This document shows, piece after piece, positions 10,470 to 19,418 of a stretch of DNA of 64,000 nucleotides. A program made the position numbers and the translations under genes. Source of the stretch: Episyrphus balteatus (lineage: Eukaryota; Arthropoda; Insecta; Diptera; Syrphidae); contig NC_079135.1 in assembly GCF_945859705.1 (NCBI RefSeq), forward strand, positions 558,001 to 622,000, read 5' to 3'. The notes below the pieces were generated by a model that saw only the letters and a list, made by a program, of their open reading frames with translations, was not told the origin of the DNA and ran no database searches. Positions within the stretch are counted from its first letter, which is position 1; each line of letters opens with the position of its first letter.

Positions 10470-13362
10470 GTATAACTCATATTTTATAAGAAAATGACTT
10501 AAAAATGTGAAAAAGAAAATGTTCAGGTTCTTTTTTTTTATATTAGGCCTAAATAATTTATACAAATTGTCATTTTGGCTTGGATAGTCAACTATCCGAT
10601 TTCTCTTTCTTTTATGTTAAATCACCATTTATCCCAACAAGGACAACTATAATACAATATTACAAAAAACCTATAATCGATAGTTTATCATAAATTTGCT
10701 TCCTTTAAATCCATATAAAAATATTCACTCATGATTTCTTTTACATCTTCATATTATCTACATTTATACACTTTCACATGCATTCACTTTTTTATTACGA
10801 TGGTAGCTAAGGTTGATGATAATATCTCCTTTTTGGTCCTAGGGTTGATTTGATTTTTTTGTTCAAAATAATCTGAACACAATCATACAAAAAAGCTATT
10901 GTACCTATATGCAATATGAATTATTTTGTGATGGATATATGAACAGTAAAAATTACAAAATTTTGTAATAAACTGGGTAACTGTGGCGTATGCGTAACAT
11001 TTTTGTTTTTGTGGATATATTCAAATAACTGATTAACTTATAAATTTTTTTATTCTTTTTGCTTATTTCGAAAGAAAAGTTTATTGAGATGGTGAGGTTA
11101 TAGATTTAAATGTATAAAGGTAAAAATAATGTGCACAAATTTTTTTTTTATTTTCTAATTTAATTCTTTATTTGTTCATTGAAGGTGTATTCAAGAAATT
11201 TCCACATGTACCAATAATTAAAATGAAACGAGTTATCAATCAGTTAACTGATTATAACACTTATTTTTAATAGACGATTTTTATTCTTGAGTTTTAATTT
11301 TATATAAATAAAAGATAAAAAATATAACTGATTTTATGAAACTGTTAAAAGCCAAACAAAAGTAACAATGTCTCTTCAAAGTAAAAAGAGAATAACAATA
11401 AGGTTAATATCTGAAGGGAAAAATGTCGAAAAGGCAAGTTTCATTCTACGTGCTACGAACAAATAGTTGTCAGTCAGTTTAAAAAAAGACCCGCAGAAGT
11501 TAACGAAAGTGCTATATCTTGAAAGTCCTTTCTTTTTTTGTTTGCATCCTTGTCAGTTTTGTTCAGTTCATCCAGAATCATTTGTTACGATGTAAAAGGT
11601 TATCCTATAGAAAGTACATAAATAAACAGAAAATTTAAACAAAAAAAAATCTAAACAAGTATCCACAAAGAAGTAAGCACCATGAACATCGTGACTAAAA
11701 ATTGTGAGGAGAAAACCATTTAAAGAAGTTCTTGTGGGTTATGTAAGTATCCAAAAACGAAGCCACTGCATTTTTAAGGTAAAATTTTAGTTGAGTAGAT
11801 TTGGAAATTTTAGTTTACATTTGAACGTGAGTTTTGTGGTAGGTCAAAATGGTCAGTACAGAATTTGTTCGTGATAGAAATGGAAAAGATGTTTTTCTTT
11901 TCAGTATTTTGAAGAGCAAATTAAATTATCCGTGATATGATTCAAATATATTTTCTTAAAGATAAATGTTTTATGGGTGAAAGTTTTTGGTTAGTTTTCG
12001 CCAATTATTATATTTTATAATTATACAATACAGGTTTATTTTTTTGTGATTACGTTACGTGAAGTAGGTTGTTATATCGAAGATTTAAATAATTTATTCA
12101 GGAAAATGTCAAATAATGAGATGGTTTCAAAATATGTCTTACGGTTACCAACCATATTTTTTTTTATTTTTATTTTATTTTTCCTGTTTCCACCATGAAT
12201 ACATTGAATTATCAAATGCTTTTATTTTCATTGCTTTTTCGTATTTATGCATCAACATTTTTGTTCGACGTAAAAATACATATTAACATTCCTCTTAACC
12301 TATTTCTTTGTTTACGAGGAAGGCACTTCGTGTTTTAAATATCATTCAACAAAACTTTTACTTGACTATCAAAAAAGCTACTTGCTTTTGAAACTATAAA
12401 ATCCTCTTTATAAACTTTTACCCGGTTAATTTAAAAATTCCTGGGGGACTGAAAATCTTAATATGATATACACGACCAATCTTAATCTTACTAAATCTAT
12501 TGTCATCGTTTAGGAGTCTTTTGTTGCTTTTAAGTTGTTTATATTGTATGAATGAAAATAATACAGGCACATTATAATAAACGTCACTTATTTCATGCCT
12601 GTGGGAGTTCATTTTTTGAGTGGAGGCCAACATTTTTAATTGCTTTAATGTGAGTTTTTAGTTTTTTAAACTTTGTAATGTTTTTCGAGCTGGAAAAAAA
12701 AATAAAACTTTCTATTCACAAGAGATTAACGAGTTTGGCGAGTGAAATGATTTGAACAAAAAAGTCCCATGGTAGCTTTTAAAAGTTTTCACCAAACTAT
12801 AAAGTACGAATGCCTTCTGGGAAAAAGTATTCCAATGGATTTGCAAAAAAATAATGCGAAAATCCTAAAAAAAAAAAAAGTATATGAGCATCAGGGAAGG
12901 ACAAAAATTTTGATTTAAATGAAAACGAGCCAGAAATTAGCTTTTATAACATTTCAAAGCCAAGAAAAAACTTGCTTTTCGGAACTAAACGTACAAGGTC
13001 CTTTAAAGGAATGTAACATTCCATTACATTACATATTAATCTAATCCGAAGATAAATTTACGGACTAGAGACACTACAGCTTCGGAAACTAAGTCCATTT
13101 GGCTGATACAGCACAAGACATTTTTTATACAACAGAGAAAGACAAAGAATAAAATGAACAACAGAAACACATATTATAACACATAACTACGCGGCACAGA
13201 GGGGGAGACATCGTTGACAATTGAATCATTTATTTTCAAAACATGATAAGTCCATGATTTTAAATTTTTCAGGAGGAGAAAAAAACGTTGTATTTTCTTT
13301 TGTTGTGTGTAGCAAAATTTATAAAAAATAAATTCTGTAGAACTTTTGCCTAGGTACAGAAT
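10470..13362. other. AT-rich DNA without recognisable gene
   Basis: Nothing coding-like is found. A short perfect palindrome (GGATAGTCAACTATCC) lies near 10582. The rest is homopolymer-rich sequence up to the target site of the LTR retrotransposon. Confidence 0.6.
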
Positions 13363-13366
13363 ACCG
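13363..13366. repeat. Target site duplication ACCG, left
   Basis: ACCG directly precedes the TG of the 5' LTR and is repeated directly after the CA of the 3' LTR (26366-26369). A 4-bp duplication is within the usual range for Ty3/gypsy integrases and fixes both element ends. Confidence 0.85.
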
Positions 13367-13790
13367 TGTAGGAAACCTATCATTTATCAACTTTATTTTT
13401 GTGTATGTCTTAGATGTGAATAGTTCCTAGAACTAGAACATCGCTGGTCATTGTTAGTGTTCTATGTGTGCTGTGTATGTATATTAAATAGTTTGAGAAG
13501 CTGTGGTTAGGTATATTTTAGCTTTGTGGAACCTAAGCAAAAAAATATACATCAATACAAAAAAATGTTGCATACATGTAGGAGCAATGAATAAGCTCGA
13601 CTTGGTGTTATATGAAATCTTTCCAAAATATGTAAGGATATTCTACACCTCTCCAAAACTGCTAAGGGTTGTTTTTTTTTAGAGTTGTTTTGTATTAGGT
13701 AGTTTAAAAAAAAAAAAAAAAACAATTATGAAAGAAAAAAAAAAAAATGAAAAAATATAAAAAAATGACAAAAAGAAAAAAAAAGACATT

Positions 13791-13865
13791 GGTGCACGCA
13801 CCGGTACTCGAACCAGGGGGTCTGAGATGTGTTCAGCATCTCTATCCACTGGACTACGAGGCACC
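13791..13865 (-). other. tRNA-like module in U3 of the 5' LTR
   Basis: On the minus strand it reads as a 75-nt tRNA-like sequence: acceptor-like GGTGCCT near the start and GTGCACC at the end, A-box-like TAGTCCAGTGG, a perfect 5-bp anticodon stem AGATG/CATCT around a 7-nt loop (anticodon position GAA), and B-box-like GGTTCGAGTACC. The T loop is one base too long and one acceptor pair is mismatched, so it is a degenerate or captured tRNA. It faces against the LTR promoter. Confidence 0.6.
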
Positions 13866-14264
13866 TAGAATCAACTTGGTCGTAATAGAAGCTTATAGCA
13901 GTTCTTGGTATGTTAGGTTGAACAAAAATAGGTAGAAAAAAAGGTAAAAACAAAAAAACAAAAATTAATGTTCAAGGACAAATTTTCTTATAAAATTTTC
14001 GAAATTCGAAATTTTACAAAAAAAAAATTCACATATACAGTGAAATATAATATCAAAAAAAATCTTAAAATCGGTGAATTTTGACCAAAAATGATAAGAA
14101 ATATTACACATATTTTTGAAAAATTCAGAAATGAATTTTAAGATATTATTTGTATTTTTGTGGTCAAAAACCATTGATTAAATGACTAAACGGAAACCCA
14201 AATATTTCGTCCATGATTGTTTTGAGAGTGTATGTGTGAGGGAACCTGTGAGTCTACTCAAGGG

Positions 14265-14273
14265 TATAAATAG
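14265..14273 (+). promoter_or_regulatory. TATA box of the 5' LTR
   Basis: TATAAATAG lies in GGGTATAAATAGTTC. Transcription would be expected to start about 30 nt downstream, near 14295, which divides U3 (upstream) from R-U5. It is the only strong TATA box seen in the LTR in the sense orientation. The initiator sequence is not obvious. Confidence 0.7.
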
Positions 14274-14506
14274 TTCAAGAAAATCATAATCTTTCCTTTT
14301 TTTGGTGATTTTTTCCGTACATTACACGTTATACGTTATATCCGAGTCAAAGATACAAGAAGTTTTTTTTACAAGTGTTTTTTTTTTTAAAAAAGTTTAA
14401 TTTAAAGTTTTTTTTTTCAAGTTTTTTTTTTACAAATAATTGTTATCTTAAAAAAAAAAAAAAAACAATACCTACTTTTGTGCGCAAAACCCAATTATTT
14501 TAAAAG

Positions 14507-14578
14507 GTGAGATTTTTTTTAATTGAGTTGGCTTTACATTTTACCCTAATACTTGCCCTCGTGATTTTTTTCTACCAG
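14507..14578 (+). other. Intron-like unit 1 in the LTR (72 nt)
   Basis: The donor AAAG|GTGAGA, a branch-point-like CTAAT about 30 nt before the end, a T-rich tract and the acceptor CTACCAG|GTGCTCCAG together make a typical short fly intron. It lies downstream of the predicted start site, so it would be within the transcript. It is also present in the 3' LTR (24083-24154). Confidence 0.5.
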
Positions 14579-14674
14579 GTGCTCCAGGTGGAGAAAATTC
14601 TAATTGTTTTAATTAACACCTACATACCTACATTAATTTGGTGTTTTATTAAACATTACTGCTTAAAATTAAAG

Positions 14675-14747
14675 GTGAGACATTTTTCGTTTACTCACTC
14701 TACGTACCTAGATACGAACATGTAAATTAATGTAATTTTTCAATCAG
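14675..14747 (+). other. Intron-like unit 2 in the LTR (73 nt)
   Basis: The donor AAAG|GTGAGAC and acceptor CAATCAG|GTGCTCCAG repeat the junction sequences of unit 1 exactly 168-169 nt further on, although the interior sequence differs. A TTAAT branch-like site precedes the T-rich tract. It is also present in the 3' LTR (24251-24323). Confidence 0.5.
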
Positions 14748-15750
14748 GTGCTCCAGAGTAAAAATCGATCGAATTCGATTCGAAACTAAAAACCCGACCA
14801 TCCAATCAGACTTTTTAAAGTCTAAAAGTGCTCTTTTTGCTAAGCCGCACAATATCGCCCAAATTCAGAAAAAAAAAAACTATTTGACTCGCAGCCTGAG
14901 CAAACAAAAAAAAAATCACCCCCAAAATCTCCATCTTGGCACCTTTATTTTATTTAAATGTGTAAAAAAAGTACATATTTTTATTTTTTTTGATCCTGTT
15001 TAAAAATCCTGCAAGGACTAAATAAAATTAACAGCAAAAAAAAAATACAACACACACTCTCAACTCAACAATCAAAATCATCCAAACTTTCATCCTCGGA
15101 AAACATCTAAAATTGCACTTATAACCTAAATAAGCAATATCCAGGAAAAACATATAAAATCATCTTCTACCTGAGCCTTCATCTCATCACGTTTCAAAAA
15201 AAAAATCATCACAAAACCTATAAAAGCTAAGTACCTAAAAATCTTTCTTTCAAGTAAAAAAATAAAAAAAAAAGTTTTATAAATCTTAAATTATTGCATA
15301 TCTACTATTTGACCTTGTACATTCAATTCGTTCAAATTTCTTTTTTCTATTTTACCCTATTTTAGTCTAGCTTTAAAATAAATAAGCAAAATCATAACAA
15401 AACAACAACAAAAACTCAATCCTGCGATGGTGTGCACATTATCAGGAGGAAATGACCAAATGTGAATTATAAACAACGAAGAACAAAAATACAATGGATG
15501 TGGCTCTCACAAGAGTGAGCTATAAGGCGATAACGGCAAAATGAGAACTTAGTTTATTTTTTTTGTTTTATTTTGTTCTTTTGGGGTTGCTACAAATATT
15601 GAGGCCGTGGTAACTAGGTTGGTCACATGGACCTGCTCATAGAGTAGGAATGTGTGACACTATAGGGTGGGATAGTCCTCTGAGAGCAATACATCTGGCT
15701 CTCCTCACTTTCACAAGGAAACAAAATATTTTCAGGTTGTAAAAATAATA

Positions 15751-15963
15751 ATGGACAAATCAGCTTCGCGATATTTTTCGTACAATTTTCAACGGCATGA
15801 AAACGTAACGGCCGTCCAGTTCCCTGGCTACAAGAATCCCCCCCACCGACGAGCTAACCTTTGGCCATGCAAGCATGCCGCGCGGTTAGGGAACAGGACA
15901 CCCATCCACTTTTGCTTCCATGTAGGTTTTAGAGTCCCTGTAAGCTCTGAACCCTACTGGTAG
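15751..15963 (+). CDS. 70-codon open frame in U5, unknown
   Basis: The frame starts at ATG after a 3'-splice-site-like TATTTTCAG. The composition is unlike the AT-driven noise around it: proline, arginine, histidine and tryptophan are common and the DNA is GC-richer. No domain is recognised. It is repeated in the 3' LTR at 26072-26284. The same segment has strong hairpin potential (for example CTCACAAGAGTGAG near 15507), so the composition may reflect RNA structure or a protein-coding past. Expression is unproven. Confidence 0.25.
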   Translation: MDKSASRYFSYNFQRHENVTAVQFPGYKNPPHRRANLWPCKHAARLGNRTPIHFCFHVGFRVPVSSEPYW

Positions 15964-16046
15964 TGTATGGAGTGGGTGGTTTTGGGGTTGAAGTTTTCTT
16001 AAATTTTCATCTCCGACTCGACAACATCTCGAGAGTACGTTACAGG

Positions 16047-16064
16047 TGGCGCCCAACGTGGGGC
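16047..16064 (+). other. Primer binding site, tRNA-Lys(CTT)
   Basis: TGGCGCCCAACGTGGGGC starts 2 nt after the 5' LTR. It is complementary over 18 nt to the 3' end (CCA included) of insect tRNA-Lys(CTT) as I know it from Drosophila. Minus-strand DNA synthesis of the retrotransposon would be primed here. Confidence 0.88.
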
Positions 16065-16271
16065 CCGATTTTGTCTTGTTTTTTGAAAAACTTAAAAAAA
16101 ATTTATAATTTTTTTTTGATTTTTGAGTCGCGTTGGTTCAATGCAAGTTGTTAGTGCTGAATTATTTTACATTCAATTCTTATTTTTTTTCTTTTAATTT
16201 TTTTTTTTTTTCTCAATTTTAAATTTTTTTTATTTTTCTTAATGGCATCAGGAAAATAAATTCGAGAACTT

Positions 16272-16313
16272 GACCAGTAATTGGGTGAGATCCTCGATTA
16301 GTCTGCTGCAGGT
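16272..16313 (+). ncRNA. Leader stem-loop module 1
   Basis: The pairing plan is: outer ACC/GGT, second stem TAAT (16278-16281) with ATTA (16297-16300), and apical hairpin GGGT-GAG-ATCC (16283-16293). It shares the trailing GTCTGCTGC with the other modules. It is a cis-acting structured RNA candidate in the retrotransposon leader. Confidence 0.6.
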
Positions 16314-16413
16314 ATCGATTATTTCCTGGTTGATTTCATTTAATATTTTTTTTGCTTTTCTTAAATTGTAAATATAATTTTTTTTGGTTTCTCAGTTTGA
16401 GTAAGGATAAGAT

Positions 16414-16458
16414 GTCCAGTAGATGGGTGTGATCCTCGTCTAGTCTGTTGCTTCGGAC
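16414..16458 (+). ncRNA. Leader stem-loop module 2
   Basis: Outer stem GTCC/GGAC, second stem TAGA (16420-16423) with TCTA (16439-16442), apical hairpin GGGT-GTG-ATCC (16425-16435), trailing GTCTGTTGC. The second stem differs from module 1 at paired positions but stays complementary. Confidence 0.62.
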
Positions 16459-16540
16459 CTTTTCTCTCTCTGTTCCTTAAATACTTATATTTCTCTTACC
16501 TTTCAAATTAGATTTATTTTTTTTCTTTCCTTTTTTGGTT

Positions 16541-16595
16541 TTATCTTTTGACCGATAGTGTGGCTGGGAGCCTACTAGTTCGCTGCAAAAGATAA
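16541..16595 (+). ncRNA. Leader stem-loop module 3
   Basis: A perfect 10-bp outer stem TTATCTTTTG/CAAAAGATAA, second stem TAGT (16556-16559) with ACTA (16574-16577), apical hairpin GGCT-GGG-AGCC (16562-16572), trailing GTTCGCTGC. Confidence 0.68.
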
Positions 16596-16676
16596 ACTTA
16601 ATTCCTTTTCTCTTTCTAATATTTAACTTTTTTTAATTAGATTCAGTTTTCATTTTCTTTAACTTACATTTTTGTT

Positions 16677-16731
16677 TAATCTTTTGACCGATAGCGTGGC
16701 TAAGAGCCTACTAGTTCGCTGCAAAAGATTA
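16677..16731 (+). ncRNA. Leader stem-loop module 4
   Basis: A perfect 10-bp outer stem TAATCTTTTG/CAAAAGATTA. Relative to module 3 both sides changed and pairing is kept. The second stem TAGC/ACTA has one mismatch. The apical hairpin is GGCT-AAG-AGCC (16698-16708), with trailing GTTCGCTGC. The loop is the part that varies among modules. Confidence 0.68.
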
Positions 16732-17828
16732 ACTTATTTATGTTTGTTTTTTATTCAAAATTTAAATTTTCATATAAGCACTACAATCTTCAAATTGTCC
16801 ACGTCTTCTCATAATTAGAAATCGAAGATACTGTTTACTTGTGAGTGAGTATATAACAATCGTTTTCGTCGTTTAGCTCGGGTGTATTCTCAAAACGTAG
16901 AGTCACATCCACCTACATCATGAATATTGAGTACAAAATACATTATATATTTTGTTTTGTTTCAACTAAGATTTTTAGTTGAAAATATCATTTTAAAAAT
17001 ACATATTTCAAAATTTAATTTTTTTTACTTTACATTTTTCTTTGGTATTTAAAAAAAAAAAAAAGATCCTTTTTTTTTTAAATATTTTGAAAAACTTTTT
17101 TTGACATTTTTTTGTTTTGATTTATTTTTTATAATTTTTCTATTGATTTCATTTGTGATTTTTGATTTAATTTTTTTTTTGTTTCGGTAAAGTCGCTTTC
17201 CTTTTTTTTGATTGATTTTTTTTTATTTTCGAATCGTTTTGAAAATCGTAAAAAAAAGAACAATATTTTTCAACTATTTTTGATATTTTTTTTTTTAATT
17301 TATTTTGTTTTCTGAATTAATTTTTTTTTGATTTTTTTTGGCTTTCTAATTTTTATTTTTTTTTTAAATTAATTTTTTTTTGTATCTATTATTAATATTC
17401 GATTTATTTTTTTTTAAACTTAATTATCTTCACTTAATTACAATTTTTTTTTAATTGTTTCAAAAAATATTGTGCTTTTTCGGTTTATATTTTTTTTTTT
17501 CAATTGATTTTTTTAAAATTTTTTTTTGATTTCGATTAAATTTTTTTTCTTATTTTGTTATTATTTTGATTTTTATTATTATCTTTTTATTTTTATTTTT
17601 TTTTAATTTGATTAAAGCTTTGATTCGTTTTTTTTATTTGCATATTGGGTTTTAAATTTTCGAAAAATTAATTTTCAATTTTTTTTGCAAACCAACAAAT
17701 TTTCTTAATTAACTTTTTTGAGCTTCGTTTAATTTTAAGTTTTTGTAATTCGGTTACAAGCTTTCAAAATTTGGGATCTTCTTTTTTTTGGGTTTTTCAC
17801 TTTGAGCTGTTGATCTTTTTTTTTGACA

Positions 17829-19418
17829 ATGTCGAGGCGTGGGCTTCCTCATAGGAAAGGCTCTTTTTATGGCCGTAATCGAAACCATAGCCAATATGGA
17901 AATTGGTCCAATAATTTTGGAAACAATACGGGGATAGGTTCAAATGTTTCAAATGCATCTGACGCAACGGGAGCATCCAATACTGGTGCTGCTGTAGGAA
18001 CTGGAGCTATTCCAAAAGTTCCTCTAAACTCGCGAAATGAAAAAAGATCTGATCAAAATGAAAAACAAGCTGTACAGAATGAGCGTAATGAAACTGGAGG
18101 CTTAGAAGTTGATGAGGTAGAGTTCTCGGAATATATCCAAAGAATTGTTTCTGCGACGGTTGGGTTAAGTAGAGCTGAAGATATGAAGCGTATCCAACTC
18201 GAAATGGAGAGAAATACTGCTGCAATGAGGCAGGATTTGACAACCATCATTCGTCAAGAACTTGCAGCAGCAAGATCTCCTGCAGTTACAGAATCTCCAA
18301 ATGAATTTGAATTACGTAAACGTAGTGAAGCTCCAGCTAAATCAGCCTCTATTAACCCTCCCGTTCAGCAAGAACAACAGCAACAAAGACAAACTTCTTC
18401 CGCTTCCGTTAGTGCACAACCAACACCAGTTTATAGTTCAGCAAATGAATTTTTAGCACAGCTGCAAAATCTAAGACTGAGTGACCCGTCCATCTTAGCT
18501 TCTGGGGCAATTCCACCACCCGCCCAAGCCAATGTTCCATCTTTTGATAGGTCCTATAGTATAGGTCCCAAATTCTTTAGCGGTCATAAATGGCGTGTGA
18601 ATTTTGATGGTACTAATATGACCGTTGATGACTTCCTGTTCAGATTAGAAATAGCTAAGGATGGGTACAATGTAACTTGGCAGGATATTTATAAACATTT
18701 TAACCAGTTCGTTTCTGGCTTTGCAGAAACTTGGTATTGGCTTTACAGGAAAAGTCATAGGTCTGGTGATTGGGCTTCGTTGCGAGTAGCCCTTATTGAT
18801 CAGTTCAGATCTTTAGAGACTGATGCCGAACTATCGAAGAAACTTTATGACAGGCGTCAAGGACCAAACGAGAAATTCGATGACTTTTATGTAGACCTGC
18901 AAAAGTTAAATACTAGGCTTGCTGTTCCCAAACCTGATTTTGAGCTCATTAGCCTTATAAAGCAAAATGTGCGTAGAAGAATGGGTGAACTACTTGTGAC
19001 ATACCAAACTCACAACTTACAGGAATTGGTCTACGTGTGTAGAAAAATGGAAAAATTTATCAATGACCAAGAGATTCCTAAGAGTAAGGTACAAACAAAC
19101 GTAGTTCCTCAGTTTCGCAAATATGTCCACGAAGTTGAAGTAGATAAATCTAATCCTTCAATAGAATCTGAGGACCAAATTGAAGCTCTTCAAAAAGATA
19201 CGAGTTCTTTCACGTGTTGGAACTGTAAAAACGTTGGTCACGGTCGACTTGAATGTCCCGTGGCTCAGACGTCACTCTTTTGCTATAATTGCGGAAAAGA
19301 GGATACAACATCTCCTCGATGTCCTAATCCGAAATGTCCGGGAAACATGCGGAAGAGCAATTCGACACCCGAAACTTATTGCTCTCCCAACAAAAATCGG
19401 GATCCAAAACAAAATTAA
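17829..19418 (+). CDS. gag: Gag polyprotein of the LTR retrotransposon
   Basis: 529 residues. Gag forms the virus-like particle and binds element RNA. I start at the ATG at 17829 (ACAATGTCG context). An upstream TTG in frame is unlikely. The N-terminus is arginine- and asparagine-rich, followed by low-complexity and Q-rich sequence to about residue 200. The capsid-like retrotransposon Gag core spans about 240-420 (the FDGTNMTVDDFLFRLE and WASLRVALIDQF segments). A CCHC zinc knuckle is at C463, C466, H471, C476. A second cysteine cluster (C485, C488, C498, C503) lacks the histidine. A -1 frameshift site near codon 506 leads into pol. The frame is intact, so particles could still be made. Confidence 0.92.
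   Translation: MSRRGLPHRKGSFYGRNRNHSQYGNWSNNFGNNTGIGSNVSNASDATGASNTGAAVGTGAIPKVPLNSRNEKRSDQNEKQAVQNERNETGGLEVDEVEFSEYIQRIVSATVGLSRAEDMKRIQLEMERNTAAMRQDLTTIIRQELAAARSPAVTESPNEFELRKRSEAPAKSASINPPVQQEQQQQRQTSSASVSAQPTPVYSSANEFLAQLQNLRLSDPSILASGAIPPPAQANVPSFDRSYSIGPKFFSGHKWRVNFDGTNMTVDDFLFRLEIAKDGYNVTWQDIYKHFNQFVSGFAETWYWLYRKSHRSGDWASLRVALIDQFRSLETDAELSKKLYDRRQGPNEKFDDFYVDLQKLNTRLAVPKPDFELISLIKQNVRRRMGELLVTYQTHNLQELVYVCRKMEKFINDQEIPKSKVQTNVVPQFRKYVHEVEVDKSNPSIESEDQIEALQKDTSSFTCWNCKNVGHGRLECPVAQTSLFCYNCGKEDTTSPRCPNPKCPGNMRKSNSTPETYCSPNKNRDPKQN
19340..19385 (+). promoter_or_regulatory. -1 ribosomal frameshift site joining gag to pol
   Basis: The slippery heptamer G GGA AAC (19340-19346) is in the gag frame and fits X XXY YYZ. 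After a 7-nt spacer a hairpin follows: AGAGCAA (19354-19360) pairs with TTGCTCT (19379-19385), and inside it TTCG (19361-19364) pairs with CGAA (19370-19373), with a 5-nt bulge. Slipping back one base continues directly in the pol frame. The same heptamer is used by some retroviruses (SRV-type gag-pro), from general knowledge. The ratio of Gag to Gag-Pol would be set here. Confidence 0.85.

Larger units (their letters stand above)
13367..16044 (+). repeat. 5' LTR, 2,678 bp
   Basis: It begins TGTAGGAAACC and ends ACGTTACA, the canonical TG...CA. The counterpart at 22942-26365 matches closely except for A-run lengths and a 746-bp block missing here between 15492 and 15495 or thereabouts. U3 contains a tRNA-like module on the minus strand and a TATA box at 14265. 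The part downstream of the expected start site holds two short intron-like units, AATAAA signals (for example 15377-15382) and a GC-richer 3' section with a 70-codon open frame. Confidence 0.93.
16065..17828 (+). other. Untranslated leader between primer site and gag
   Basis: This is about 1.76 kb and extremely T-rich on the plus strand, especially 17000-17800. It holds no credible open frame. Its first 670 nt contain four copies of a conserved stem-loop module (16272, 16414, 16541 and 16677). In retroelements this region carries packaging and dimerisation signals. The later T-rich tract may simply keep the leader unstructured ahead of gag translation, which is inference. Confidence 0.7.

Noticed and set aside
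13747..13935. Open frames across the tRNA-like module in both LTRs
   Set aside because: They are lysine/phenylalanine runs from A-tracts plus the tRNA-like sequence on either strand. No coding signal.
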